Shown here: one piece after another, positions 52,632-60,628 of the stretch | How positions within the stretch are numbered: the stretch's first letter is position 1 | Layout: each line of letters opens with the position of its first letter | Position numbers and translations under genes: made by a program | The notes under the pieces: model-generated | Databases searched by the model: none | What the model was told of the DNA's origin: nothing | The model's input: the letters and a program-made list of their open reading frames with translations, nothing else | Virus record (IMG/VR): IMGVR_UViG_3300044591_000410 | Span: 1 to 64,000 of that record | Source: a virus | DNA length: 64,000 bases | Direction: 5' to 3' (one strand)

Positions 52632-53024
52632 ATGGAATGGAGATTCGATATATCTCCCGTTGCTGCTTCTAGACCCCGCGTTGGTAAGTGGGGTGCTTAC
52701 TATACAGGGGCTTACAAAGACTTTAGAGAAAAAGCATCGGAGATAGTTTACTCAGTAATCGGTACAGAAAGAGAACTGATAACTACTCCGATTGCTATTT
52801 CTTTAGAGTTATATGTCAAACGCCCCAAGTCAACCGAAAAGAAATATCCACGGGCAGACATCGACAACTACACTAAAGCAGTGTTTGATGTTATGAACGG
52901 GAAGTTATGGGAAGACGATGAACAAATCATAGCTATGCATGTGACAAAAGAATGGGCTGAAAAAGGCTCTGAAGGTTACTTCATACTAGGAGTTAGTGAG
53001 CAACGGGACAAGAAAAAGAAGTAG
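52632..53024 (+). CDS. RusA-family Holliday junction resolvase
   Basis: A 130-residue endonuclease. SRPRVGKWG near the start, then YPRADIDNYTKAVFDVMNGK followed by LWEDDEQI is the RusA signature (P..D.DNl.K..lDal...v..DDsQi), including the catalytic aspartates. It probably resolves branched replication and recombination DNA, the job T7 gp3 endonuclease I does. SD taggagg. A hairpin terminator follows. Confidence 0.88.
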   Translation: MEWRFDISPVAASRPRVGKWGAYYTGAYKDFREKASEIVYSVIGTERELITTPIAISLELYVKRPKSTEKKYPRADIDNYTKAVFDVMNGKLWEDDEQIIAMHVTKEWAEKGSEGYFILGVSEQRDKKKK

Positions 53025-53029
53025 ACTGG

Positions 53030-53047
53030 GGGGCTAGCAATAGCCCC
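53030..53047 (+). terminator. GGGGCTA/TAGCCCC hairpin with GCAA loop
   Basis: GGGGCTA (53030-53036), loop GCAA, TAGCCCC (53041-53047), then ttagttatt. A GNRA-type loop and 7-bp GC-rich stem; weak T run. It uses the 1432 stem with arms exchanged. Confidence 0.55.
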
Positions 53048-53068
53048 TTAGTTATTAAGGAGGCTTAG

Positions 53069-53710
53069 ATGTTTATAGAATATATTGAACACATGGGTGA
53101 TGATGCTGCTGTTGCAGACGCAGCCCGTGTATCTTTTGGCAAGCGAGTTACTAAGTTTGAAGAGAAGGATGCTAAGCTAATCCAGTATCTTGCAAAGCAT
53201 AATCACTGGTCACCCTTTGCCCACTGCTTTATCAAGTTCCGTGTAATGGCCCCCATCTTTGTTGCTCGTCAACTGATGAAGCATCAAGTGGGGTTTTCAT
53301 GGAATGAAGTTTCTCGTCGTTACATCACAGATATGCCCAGCCTTTGGAACCCTATAGGCTTTCGTAAAGCGCCTGAAGGATCTATCAAGCAAGGATCTAG
53401 TAACGAATTTGTAAGTAACTCTTACGAGTTGCTTGTTGATTTTAATGCCGTTGCTAAATCCTGTTTTTCTCTTTACAATAAAATGATTGCTGACGGTGTT
53501 TGCCCTGAGCAGGCTAGAGCCATTCTGCCACAGGGTACTATGACCGAGTGGATCTGGACTGGTTCTCTGTATGCTTGGGCTAGGATGGCTACGCTGCGCC
53601 TCGATAGCCACTCTCAGGCTGAGACTCAGGAGATTGCTGAAGGTGTGGATCTAGTGGCTAGGCAATTGTTCCCGCATAGTTGGAAGGCACTGATGAAGTA
53701 TGACGGATAA
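53069..53710 (+). CDS. thyX: Flavin-dependent thymidylate synthase ThyX
   Basis: A 213-residue enzyme making dTMP from dUMP with FAD and methylene-THF. FVARQLMKHQVGFSWNEVSR (then RY) is the ThyX signature region; the usual RHR triad reads KHQ, a variant I recall from other phage ThyX proteins, while S, NE, SRRY and the later LRLDSHSQAETQ helix are kept. Length is near the family's usual 200-250 aa. SD aaggagg. It overlaps the next gene by 11 nt and works beside dUTPase, dNMP kinase and RNR. Confidence 0.88.
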   Translation: MFIEYIEHMGDDAAVADAARVSFGKRVTKFEEKDAKLIQYLAKHNHWSPFAHCFIKFRVMAPIFVARQLMKHQVGFSWNEVSRRYITDMPSLWNPIGFRKAPEGSIKQGSSNEFVSNSYELLVDFNAVAKSCFSLYNKMIADGVCPEQARAILPQGTMTEWIWTGSLYAWARMATLRLDSHSQAETQEIAEGVDLVARQLFPHSWKALMKYDG

Positions 53711-54056
53711 ATGGGAACACTTGGCATTCAAGATTGCAGAAACAATTGACAGAGATAAAGCGCATGTGTCTTTGATTGTTAGAAAGAACCAGCTTGTTGC
53801 TATTGGTACTAACAATTGGAAGACCCACCCAAAGACAGTAGAGTATGGATATATGTATCCTTACTTGCACTCTGAGTTGGATGCGTTCAGAAAGATAAAG
53901 ACCCCGTTGGATAAACTGGTTCTGTTTAACTTCAGGATAAGTAAGACAGGTAAGCTTGGAATGTCCCGGCCCTGCAAGTTCTGTATGCCGTGGTGTTCTC
54001 AAGTGTTTGATCGTATTGTTTACTCAAATGAAAACGGAGAATATCAGTATGGCTAA
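53700..54056 (+). CDS. Cytidine/dCMP deaminase-like zinc protein
   Basis: A 118-residue protein. HSELDA (H57-x-E59) and RPCKFC (C92, C95) form the H-x-E...P-C-x2-C zinc motif of the cytidine deaminase superfamily, in the usual order and spacing for a minimal domain. Substrate unknown; dCMP deamination to dUMP would feed ThyX next door. SD weak, so the start may be coupled. Confidence 0.65.
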   Translation: MTDKWEHLAFKIAETIDRDKAHVSLIVRKNQLVAIGTNNWKTHPKTVEYGYMYPYLHSELDAFRKIKTPLDKLVLFNFRISKTGKLGMSRPCKFCMPWCSQVFDRIVYSNENGEYQYG

Positions 54057-54186
54057 GAAGAAAAGTATTACTCATGGTGCTGGCAAAGGCGATGCCTATA
54101 GACCAGTAGACATGAAGAAGTATCGTGAGAACTACGATAAGATCTTTGGCAAGAAAAAGAAGGGAACTAAGGGTGACAGTAAGTGA
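54049..54186 (+). CDS. Small basic conserved phage protein
   Basis: A 45-residue protein (MAKKKSITHGAGKGDAYRPV...) with a KYRENYDKIFGKKKKG end. The GKGD.yRPvd...f..NyD.iFg pattern recurs in small proteins of many phages. I start at ATG 54049, with CGGAGA 9 nt upstream. Role unknown. Confidence 0.6.
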   Translation: MAKKKSITHGAGKGDAYRPVDMKKYRENYDKIFGKKKKGTKGDSK

Positions 54187-54358
54187 ATTTGAAGCGCTTA
54201 TATATGAGTACGCTGATATCAGTTTTAAGATCGGGCGCATGGAAACGGATGGTAACGCTACTCAAAAGGCTTACGATAAACTGACTGATAAACGCGACGA
54301 GATAAGAAGCACAATCATCCAACTATTCAAAGGAAAGCATGTCAACATTCATCGGTAA
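54173..54358 (+). CDS. Small helical protein, unknown
   Basis: A 61-residue protein from GTG 54173 (VTVSEFEALIYEYADISFKI...). Helical throughout. It overlaps the primase-helicase start by 20 nt. The GTG is chosen because the in-frame ATG at 54125 lies deep in the previous gene. Confidence 0.45.
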   Translation: MTVSEFEALIYEYADISFKIGRMETDGNATQKAYDKLTDKRDEIRSTIIQLFKGKHVNIHR

Positions 54359-56057
54359 ACATCCTTGCCCAAAGTGCAAGGCAAATGGTAACGATAAACA
54401 TAATGATAACTTGGCAGAGTATGAAAAGAATTACTACTGCTTCAAGTGTCAACACTTTATTCCCAAGGAAGGACACACTATGCAAGAAGAACCTATTGTT
54501 AAAAAAGATTGGAAGCCTATACTTGGGTCAGTTGTAGAGCTTGCTCATCGCCGTGTAGAAGAAAAAGCTTGTCGCATGTATGGCTATCAGACAGCTGTTA
54601 TCAATGGTAAGACTGTAGAGATTGCTAACTATTACAGAGATGGGGTACTAGCAGGGCAGCATCTCCGTGGCCCTAACAAGCAGTTTGCTTGGAAGGGTGA
54701 AGCTAAGAATGTAGAACTGTTTGGTCAGCATCTGTGGAAGGGTAACAACAAGCGTCTTATTATTACCGAGGGCGAGATTGACTGCATGACAGTTGCTCAA
54801 CTTATGGGATATACTTGGGCCGTTGTCTCCCTGCCTAATGGCGCTGCTTCGGCAGTCAAGTCTATCAAAGACAACCTAGAGTTTGTTAACTCTTATAATG
54901 AAATCGTGCTATGCTTTGACATGGATGATCCCGGTCAGAAAGCAGCACTAGAGGTAGCTGAGATTCTACCGCCCGGTAAGTGCAAGATTGCTAAGCTTCC
55001 TTTCAAGGACGCTAACGAGTGTCTTGCCAACAACCAAGGCAAGGCTGTGGTGACTGCCCTATGGGAAGCACAGCCATATTCTCCCGATGAGATTCTTCAT
55101 GTCTCTCAAATCATCAACACAATGGAAGAACTGGATGCCGTCAGGGTTTATCCTTTCCCATTCGATGCTTTGTCTGAGTATCTTATCGGCCAACGGTCGG
55201 GAGAGATTACACTGTGGGCCAGCGGTACTGGCTCAGGTAAGTCTACTATTCTTCGTGAACTTATGATGCACCACTTGGACGAAGGCCGTTCTGTTGGTGC
55301 TATCATGTTGGAAGAATCCCCGCAAGAAACAATGGATGATATGATCTCGTTGATTATTAACAAGCCAGTACGAGCTATCCGTGCATCTCGCATGATGAAC
55401 GAACTCCGTGTTAAGCTTGGTAAAAATCCCATACATATGAGTATCATTGACAACCTATCAGACACAGAGTATGGTCAGGCAAAGGAACATCTCGGTAAGA
55501 CAAGTTTCTATATTTACGACCATCTCGGTAACAACGCCATGTCCAATCTACTTGCTAGAATGGAATACATGGCAGTGTCTCTTAAGGTAGATGTCATTGT
55601 CCTAGACCATATCACTGCTGCGGCAGCGGGTCTTATGGGCATGTCAGACAAGGATGTTGATGGTGGTAATTCGGAGCGAATCATTATCGACAACCTTATG
55701 AAAGAACTCAGAGCATTGGCTGTCCGAACAGGTGTACACATTGACATTGTGTCACAGCTCAAGAAGACAGACAAAGCTTATGAGGAGGGTGATCGTATTA
55801 CGCTACAAGATCTGCGTGGTTCAGGCGCACTTGCTAGCGTACCTAATACAGTTGTAGCTTTGGAACGCGATAGGCAAAACAGTGATGACCGTATTGCCAA
55901 TACCACTATGGTTCGTGTTCTCAAGAATAGACTGACTGGTAGAGCAGGTGTTGCGACCGCGCTCTATTACGATCACAATACAGGTAGACTCACCGAGATT
56001 GGGTTTGCCACTAACGATGACGGTGAAGTAGTGTTTGAACCAACCACGGAGGTATGA
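54339..56057 (+). CDS. DNA primase-helicase (T7 gp4-like)
   Basis: A 572-residue fused primase and hexameric helicase. The zinc-binding domain has C10, C13, C34 and C37 (HPCPKC...YYCFKC), followed by TOPRIM (LIITEGEIDCMTVAQL and LCFDMDDPGQKAA), then helicase Walker A GTGSGKS (296-302) and Walker B VIVLDHITA. Length matches T7 gp4A (566). An internal ATG at 54480 (Met48) with a strong SD could make a helicase-only form, as T7 gp4B does. It ends before the DNA polymerase SD. Confidence 0.94.
   Translation: MSTFIGKHPCPKCKANGNDKHNDNLAEYEKNYYCFKCQHFIPKEGHTMQEEPIVKKDWKPILGSVVELAHRRVEEKACRMYGYQTAVINGKTVEIANYYRDGVLAGQHLRGPNKQFAWKGEAKNVELFGQHLWKGNNKRLIITEGEIDCMTVAQLMGYTWAVVSLPNGAASAVKSIKDNLEFVNSYNEIVLCFDMDDPGQKAALEVAEILPPGKCKIAKLPFKDANECLANNQGKAVVTALWEAQPYSPDEILHVSQIINTMEELDAVRVYPFPFDALSEYLIGQRSGEITLWASGTGSGKSTILRELMMHHLDEGRSVGAIMLEESPQETMDDMISLIINKPVRAIRASRMMNELRVKLGKNPIHMSIIDNLSDTEYGQAKEHLGKTSFYIYDHLGNNAMSNLLARMEYMAVSLKVDVIVLDHITAAAAGLMGMSDKDVDGGNSERIIIDNLMKELRALAVRTGVHIDIVSQLKKTDKAYEEGDRITLQDLRGSGALASVPNTVVALERDRQNSDDRIANTTMVRVLKNRLTGRAGVATALYYDHNTGRLTEIGFATNDDGEVVFEPTTEV
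54463..54482 (+). promoter_or_regulatory. Internal ribosome binding site for a short helicase form
   Basis: AAGGAAGGA (54465-54473) lies 6 nt before in-frame ATG 54480, just after the zinc-binding domain. T7 gene 4 has the same arrangement at Met64, giving the zinc-less gp4B. Confidence 0.6.
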
Positions 56058-56058
56058 T

Positions 56059-57765
56059 ATGATTAGACTAGTGATTGATATTGAAGCAGACGGCTTGGGA
56101 GAAGTTACTCTTACAAACAAGGGGCCAACCAAGGAAGTCTCAACTATCTGGTGCGCTGTCGTTATGAACGCAGACACTCAGGAAGTCAAGACATTCACTC
56201 AGTCTAACATGCACACACTGGTTGATTATCTAAACACTGCTGATCTAATCATCGGCCATAACATTCTATCCTTTGATATCCCCGTAATCAGAAGACTTCT
56301 TGGCAACCTTAAGCGACCAAAGCATGGGTTCTTCGATACACTAGTGGTATCTAGGATAATGTATCCAGACCGTAATAACCACCCCTTAGGCGGCAACTCT
56401 CTAGAGTGCTGGGGAAAGTATCTAGGCAATCACAAGATTGACTATACTGGAGGCTGGTCTGAGTTTTCAGATGAGATGCTTGAGTATTGTATTCAAGATG
56501 TAAAACTTGGCTGCAATATCTTCCGGCATCAATCTAAGTTTGCCAAAGAGAATCTAAAGGTATTCCAGTTTGAACACATGGTATCCGAGATTCTTGCACA
56601 GCAAACCGAGCGAGGTTTTGGTTACGATATTGTCAATGGGGAAAAACTATATGTCTCTCTACTACAGGAGAAAGCTGAGCTGGAGGATAGGATGAGGGCT
56701 ATATTCCCCGACAAGATTCATTACCGCAAGTCTGAGAAGACAGGTAAGGATCTCAAACCAAAGATCGAAACCTTCAACCCCGGTTCTCGTAAGCAGATTG
56801 CAGAGCGTCTATCAGAAAAGTATGGATGGGTTCCACCCGAAACTGACAAGGGTAATCCCAAGGTAGACGAGTCTGTGCTAGCTGCTCTAGATTATCCAGA
56901 AGCAAAAGAACTGGTCAAGTACTTTGATCTAGTCAAGCTTATGGGTATGGTAGAAGATTGGAACAGCAGGGCATCAAGTTCCCGTGACAGTAACATTCAC
57001 GGTTATGTAAATGCTCAGGGTGCAGCTACAGGTAGATGCACCCACAGCGAACCCAACATTGCACAGGTGAGTGGCGACCACCGTGCCAGAGAACTGTGGA
57101 TTCCATACGAAGGCTATGTACAGCTAGGTTCTGACCTATCTGGTCTTGAACTCCGAATGCTTGCACACTTCATGCACAAGTATGACAATGGCAAATATGC
57201 CGATGTTCTCCTTAACGGTGACATTCATACTTATAATCAGAAGGCAGCAGGCATTGAGTCAAGAGCACTTGCTAAGTCTTTTATCTATGCATATCTCTAT
57301 GGAGCGGGTGATAAAAAGATTTCTCTAGTACTTAATTGCAGCGTGAATCAGGCCGCTAGGCTACGGGACAAGTTCCAAAAGGAGATTCCTGCGCTTGCCA
57401 AAGTACAAGAGGAAGTGAGATATCATGCACTAAAGCACAACGCAGTCATCTTGCCCGATGGTCGCAAGGTTCCAGTTAGGTCAGAACATGCTGCGCTCAA
57501 TACGCTACTACAGGGTAGTGGCGCTATCGTAAGCAAGTACTGGATGGTTCTTGCTAATCACAAACTGAACAAGCTTTACCCCGGTAAGGCCCATCAGATG
57601 GCTTATGTACACGACGAACTACAGTATGCAGTTTGTCCTACAGAAGCCGACAACATTGGTAAGCTAGTCACATCCTGCGCCACAGACGCAGGGGAACGGC
57701 TGGCTATTAATATACCTATCGCAGCTGAGTATAAGATCGGTAAGAACTGGTCTGAGACTCACTGA
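56059..57765 (+). CDS. Family A DNA polymerase with 3'-5' exonuclease (T7 gp5-like)
   Basis: A 568-residue replicative polymerase. Exonuclease: DIEADG (D7, E9), IIGHNILSFD, and YCIQDV. Polymerase: motif A SDLSGLELRMLAH, motif B RALAKSFIYAYLYGAG, motif C AYVHDELQY. T7 gp5 has 704 residues; the shortfall suggests the thioredoxin-binding loop of the thumb is missing or reduced. I start at ATG 56059 (GGAGG 6 nt upstream). tRNA-Leu follows 5 nt after the stop. Confidence 0.94.
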   Translation: MIRLVIDIEADGLGEVTLTNKGPTKEVSTIWCAVVMNADTQEVKTFTQSNMHTLVDYLNTADLIIGHNILSFDIPVIRRLLGNLKRPKHGFFDTLVVSRIMYPDRNNHPLGGNSLECWGKYLGNHKIDYTGGWSEFSDEMLEYCIQDVKLGCNIFRHQSKFAKENLKVFQFEHMVSEILAQQTERGFGYDIVNGEKLYVSLLQEKAELEDRMRAIFPDKIHYRKSEKTGKDLKPKIETFNPGSRKQIAERLSEKYGWVPPETDKGNPKVDESVLAALDYPEAKELVKYFDLVKLMGMVEDWNSRASSSRDSNIHGYVNAQGAATGRCTHSEPNIAQVSGDHRARELWIPYEGYVQLGSDLSGLELRMLAHFMHKYDNGKYADVLLNGDIHTYNQKAAGIESRALAKSFIYAYLYGAGDKKISLVLNCSVNQAARLRDKFQKEIPALAKVQEEVRYHALKHNAVILPDGRKVPVRSEHAALNTLLQGSGAIVSKYWMVLANHKLNKLYPGKAHQMAYVHDELQYAVCPTEADNIGKLVTSCATDAGERLAINIPIAAEYKIGKNWSETH

Positions 57766-57770
57766 GGTAT

Positions 57771-57852
57771 GGCTCCGTGGCGGAACAGGCAGACGCAGTG
57801 GACTTAAAATCCGCCGCCTAACGGCATGGGGGTTCGATTCCCCCCGGAGCTA
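57771..57852 (+). tRNA. tRNA-Leu (anticodon TAA)
   Basis: 82 nt class II tRNA: acceptor GGCTCCG/CGGAGCT, anticodon stem GTGGA/TCCGC with loop CTTAAAA, long variable arm GCCG/CGGC, T arm GGGGG/CCCCC with TTCGATT, discriminator A. It decodes UUA. It is placed between DNA polymerase and the next gene, away from the other tRNAs. Confidence 0.9.
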
Positions 57853-57867
57853 TTGAAAGGAGCTTTT

Positions 57868-58206
57868 ATGGACAAACTAAACATTTATATTGCAGGGCCA
57901 ATGCGTGGCTATACTAATCACAACTTCGATGCTTTTATGGAGGCAGATAGAATGCTCCGCTCTAAGTGGAGTTCTATGGTTGGTGTTATCTTCAACCCAG
58001 CCCAAATGGATCTTGATGAAGGCTTTGATCCTTCTCAAGCAGTTGATACCAAAGAACATCTTAAAGGTTGTATGACTAGAGATTTGAATGCTATTCTAAA
58101 ATCGGATGCTGTTTATATGTTGACTGGGTGGGAAAAGAGCGAGGGTGCTAAGGTTGAACACGCTCTTGCCGTATACTTGGGGCTAAGGATATTCTATGAA
58201 ACATAA
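57868..58206 (+). CDS. DUF4406 / nucleoside deoxyribosyltransferase-like protein
   Basis: A 112-residue protein. IYIAGPMRGYTNHNFDAFME is the DUF4406 start (iYiaGPmtG...n...F...a..L), later GVIFNPAQMD and GAKVEHALAVYLGL. The fold is related to nucleoside 2-deoxyribosyltransferases, so it may act in nucleotide salvage. ATG 57868 has SD aaaggag. It overlaps the next gene by 11 nt. Confidence 0.75.
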   Translation: MDKLNIYIAGPMRGYTNHNFDAFMEADRMLRSKWSSMVGVIFNPAQMDLDEGFDPSQAVDTKEHLKGCMTRDLNAILKSDAVYMLTGWEKSEGAKVEHALAVYLGLRIFYET

Positions 58207-58708
58207 GGCAAGAGTTGTTTATTATAACCTAGAACGCGGAGATAAGTGGGCCAAGTTAATCTCATGGCTTGTCTATATCTTTGCAGGATCTCGTTTGAAT
58301 CATGTACATATTGAACTACCTGAAGCAAACATCAGTTACTTTGCTACTCTTTATAGAGGAGTTCGTGTTCTACCCATCGGAGCGGTTCGGGCTAAATACG
58401 GCGATCCCGTGTTTACCCAAACGGTTGTAATAAACTACAATGCTTTGCCTGATGATGTAGAAAAGAAATGGAATAAAGAAACAGTAACACATTGTTTGTT
58501 CTGGCATCTACTTGGAAGATACTTTAACATGCCAGTCCCACATACTTGTGGAAAGGTTACAGCCGATATCCTAAGAGATAGCGGGTATCCTATCCCACAG
58601 AATATAATTGAACCACACAAAATACTGAAGGAGGTAACAAATGCTAATGCTCTTTTTATCCGGCAAGGCAAGAGTTGGAAAAACAACAGCAGCCAAACTA
58701 CTAGCTGA
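58196..58708 (+). CDS. Permuted NlpC/P60-like cysteine hydrolase
   Basis: A 170-residue protein. LNHVHIEL (His36) precedes HTCGKVTADIL (Cys118), the His-before-Cys order of circularly permuted papain-like (YiiX/LRAT-type) enzymes, where a sHvgi strand comes first and a C(S/G)..v helix later. YRGVRVLPI and LLGRYFNMPVP between them fit the fold. It could be the endolysin (peptidoglycan amidase/peptidase) or act on lipids; no other lysozyme was found here. It overlaps the dNMP kinase by 68 nt. Confidence 0.55.
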   Translation: MKHKARVVYYNLERGDKWAKLISWLVYIFAGSRLNHVHIELPEANISYFATLYRGVRVLPIGAVRAKYGDPVFTQTVVINYNALPDDVEKKWNKETVTHCLFWHLLGRYFNMPVPHTCGKVTADILRDSGYPIPQNIIEPHKILKEVTNANALFIRQGKSWKNNSSQTTS

Positions 58709-59378
58709 GCTGTTATATAAACAAGGATATAAGCCTATTATACTTCCTTTTGCTGCTGCGCTTAAGTCCGAAGTTGAAGCTACTGGTCTTACTAAGGAAG
58801 CTAATCCAGAACAGTACAGACTTGTATGCCAAAAGATGGGATCAGATCGTCGCAAAGAAAACCCAGATTACTGGGTAGATAAGTTTCTTGAGTCTGCTTA
58901 CAAGATTCTTAAGGAAGAAAACAGCGAAGAAGATGTACCCGAAAGAGTTATCATTGTTGATGACTGTCGGTATCTTAACGAACTAAATCTAGCACCACGA
59001 TTCAATGCCATTAAGATATTTATATCACACGGTGATCGCCGTTTAATGGAACACGATGAGCCGTGGCGTTTGCATGAGTCAGAAGAAATGGCAAATAGAA
59101 CAGAAGATAATGACAAAGATTATAAAGAGATGTATCACTTTGTTCTACGCAACGATAAAGATGAGAAGTCTTTTAAGAAGAAAATAAGTAACTACTACAA
59201 TATCATTATGGACTGTGCATATAACATCGTGCTTGAGCCATTGTGCGAGTGTGAATTGTGCATGGCTACCCGGTATGATCGTAATGTAGATATGACTGTG
59301 TTGAATGAACAGATTATTGATACCCTGAAAGAAGCTTTCCCAGATACAGACGAGGAGTACGAAGATGATGGAGCCTAA
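58641..59378 (+). CDS. Deoxynucleoside monophosphate kinase
   Basis: A 245-residue P-loop kinase: GKARVGKT (8-15), then KLLAELLYKQGYKPIILPFA and LVCQKMGSDRRKENPDYWVD, the arrangement of T4/T5-type dNMP kinases that phosphorylate dNMPs for DNA synthesis. The C-terminus (about 170-245) is acidic and carries CECELC. Strong SD (ggaggt) within the previous gene. Confidence 0.75.
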   Translation: MLMLFLSGKARVGKTTAAKLLAELLYKQGYKPIILPFAAALKSEVEATGLTKEANPEQYRLVCQKMGSDRRKENPDYWVDKFLESAYKILKEENSEEDVPERVIIVDDCRYLNELNLAPRFNAIKIFISHGDRRLMEHDEPWRLHESEEMANRTEDNDKDYKEMYHFVLRNDKDEKSFKKKISNYYNIIMDCAYNIVLEPLCECELCMATRYDRNVDMTVLNEQIIDTLKEAFPDTDEEYEDDGA

Positions 59379-60093
59379 AGTAGCTATCTTAGACGGAGAC
59401 ATTCTAGCATACCGAGCAGCTTTCTTTGTGGAGACTGAGGGTATTGAGTACCTAGAAGAGCGGCTTAACTTTGACATTGCTTCTTGGACACCCCCCGGTG
59501 TCGAGAAGGTTTACATTGCCCTGTCATGCTCAAGGTCTGATAACTATAGGAGGGACTACTGGCCTCAGTACAAGGCCCACCGGGACATCAACAAGCACAC
59601 GCCAGAAGCCCTCCCAGAAGCCGAGCAATATGTTCGGACCCTTGGGATACCCCTGAGTGTTCCAAGGCTTGAGGCGGACGATCTGATGGGTATGATGGCC
59701 TCCTCAGGCAAGGCCATAGCCGTGACCATAGACAAGGATCTACGGTCTGTACCGGGCTGGCATTGGAACCCCGATAAGGAAGAGGCTCCGGTACTGGTAG
59801 ACGAGGCTTTGGCTGACCGGAACTTCTATACCCAGTGGTTAACCGGGGATTCTACGGACAATGTACCCGGTATATGGAAACTGGGTCCAAAGAAAGCTGC
59901 TGCCCTGCTTGACAGCACCCCACCCCAGAACTGGCCTGCCCTAGTACTGGCTACCTACGAGCAAAAGAAAGACAAAGACGGTAATAATTACAACCTAGAT
60001 TACGCTATTTCGCAGGCTATTTGCGTAAGAATCCTGCGAGATGGGGAGTATAACAAAGAAGATAAGACTATCCGCATGTACCAACCTTACTGA
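59365..60093 (+). CDS. 5'-3' exonuclease (T7 gp6/FEN-like)
   Basis: A 242-residue nuclease. ILDGDILAYRAAFF at the start, PRLEADDLMGMMA, TIDKDLRSVPG and TGDSTDNVPGIWKLGPKKAA mark the metal site and the helix-hairpin-helix DNA grip of FEN/5'-nucleases. In T7 gp6 removes primers and degrades host DNA. Local GC content is higher than in its neighbours. SD gaggag in the end of the dNMP kinase gene. Confidence 0.88.
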   Translation: MMEPKVAILDGDILAYRAAFFVETEGIEYLEERLNFDIASWTPPGVEKVYIALSCSRSDNYRRDYWPQYKAHRDINKHTPEALPEAEQYVRTLGIPLSVPRLEADDLMGMMASSGKAIAVTIDKDLRSVPGWHWNPDKEEAPVLVDEALADRNFYTQWLTGDSTDNVPGIWKLGPKKAAALLDSTPPQNWPALVLATYEQKKDKDGNNYNLDYAISQAICVRILRDGEYNKEDKTIRMYQPY

Positions 60094-60132
60094 TAGTTGG
60101 GGCTACGGATACATAAACCAAGGAGAACACTA

Positions 60133-60627
60133 ATGGATAATACATACGATTGTAACACTAATACATTTAATAATCTTACATCCCTTACAGCTAGTAGCTT
60201 TAACTATACTGAAGCTGCGGTGACTTACACCGGGGCATACCAGCCATTCTACGCTACTGGTGGATCTGCCGGGGTAGATCTGGCAACTACCAGCGACTTC
60301 GTAATAGAACCTCATGCCAAGATGAAGATACCCCTAGGTATCAAGATGTCAATCCCAGTTGGCTATGTTGGCCTACTGATTGGTCGTTCTAGCATGGGTG
60401 CTAAGGGTCTTGTACTAGCTAATGCTGTTGGTGTTATTGATTCGGATTACCGAGGTGAGATCATAGCTCTGATGCATAATACAAATAATTTCCCTGTTTC
60501 AATAATGAAGGGCGATAGAATTGCCCAGTTATTGATTATGCCCGTTGCTCAACCCAAGTTTGTAATTGCTAATGAACTTGACGATACAGCTAGAGGCACT
60601 GGTGGTTTTGGTTCAACAGGAGAATAA
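60133..60627 (+). CDS. dut: dUTP diphosphatase (dUTPase)
   Basis: A 164-residue trimeric-type dUTPase with all five motifs: SAGVDLATT, IGRSSMG, GVIDSDYRGEI, GDRIAQLLI and RGTGGFGSTG. An N-terminal extension (1-38) is rich in Asn and Thr. It hydrolyses dUTP to dUMP for ThyX and keeps uracil out of DNA. ATG 60133 with SD aaggag. An untranslated 39 nt separate it from the exonuclease. Confidence 0.93.
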   Translation: MDNTYDCNTNTFNNLTSLTASSFNYTEAAVTYTGAYQPFYATGGSAGVDLATTSDFVIEPHAKMKIPLGIKMSIPVGYVGLLIGRSSMGAKGLVLANAVGVIDSDYRGEIIALMHNTNNFPVSIMKGDRIAQLLIMPVAQPKFVIANELDDTARGTGGFGSTGE

Positions 60628-60628
60628 A

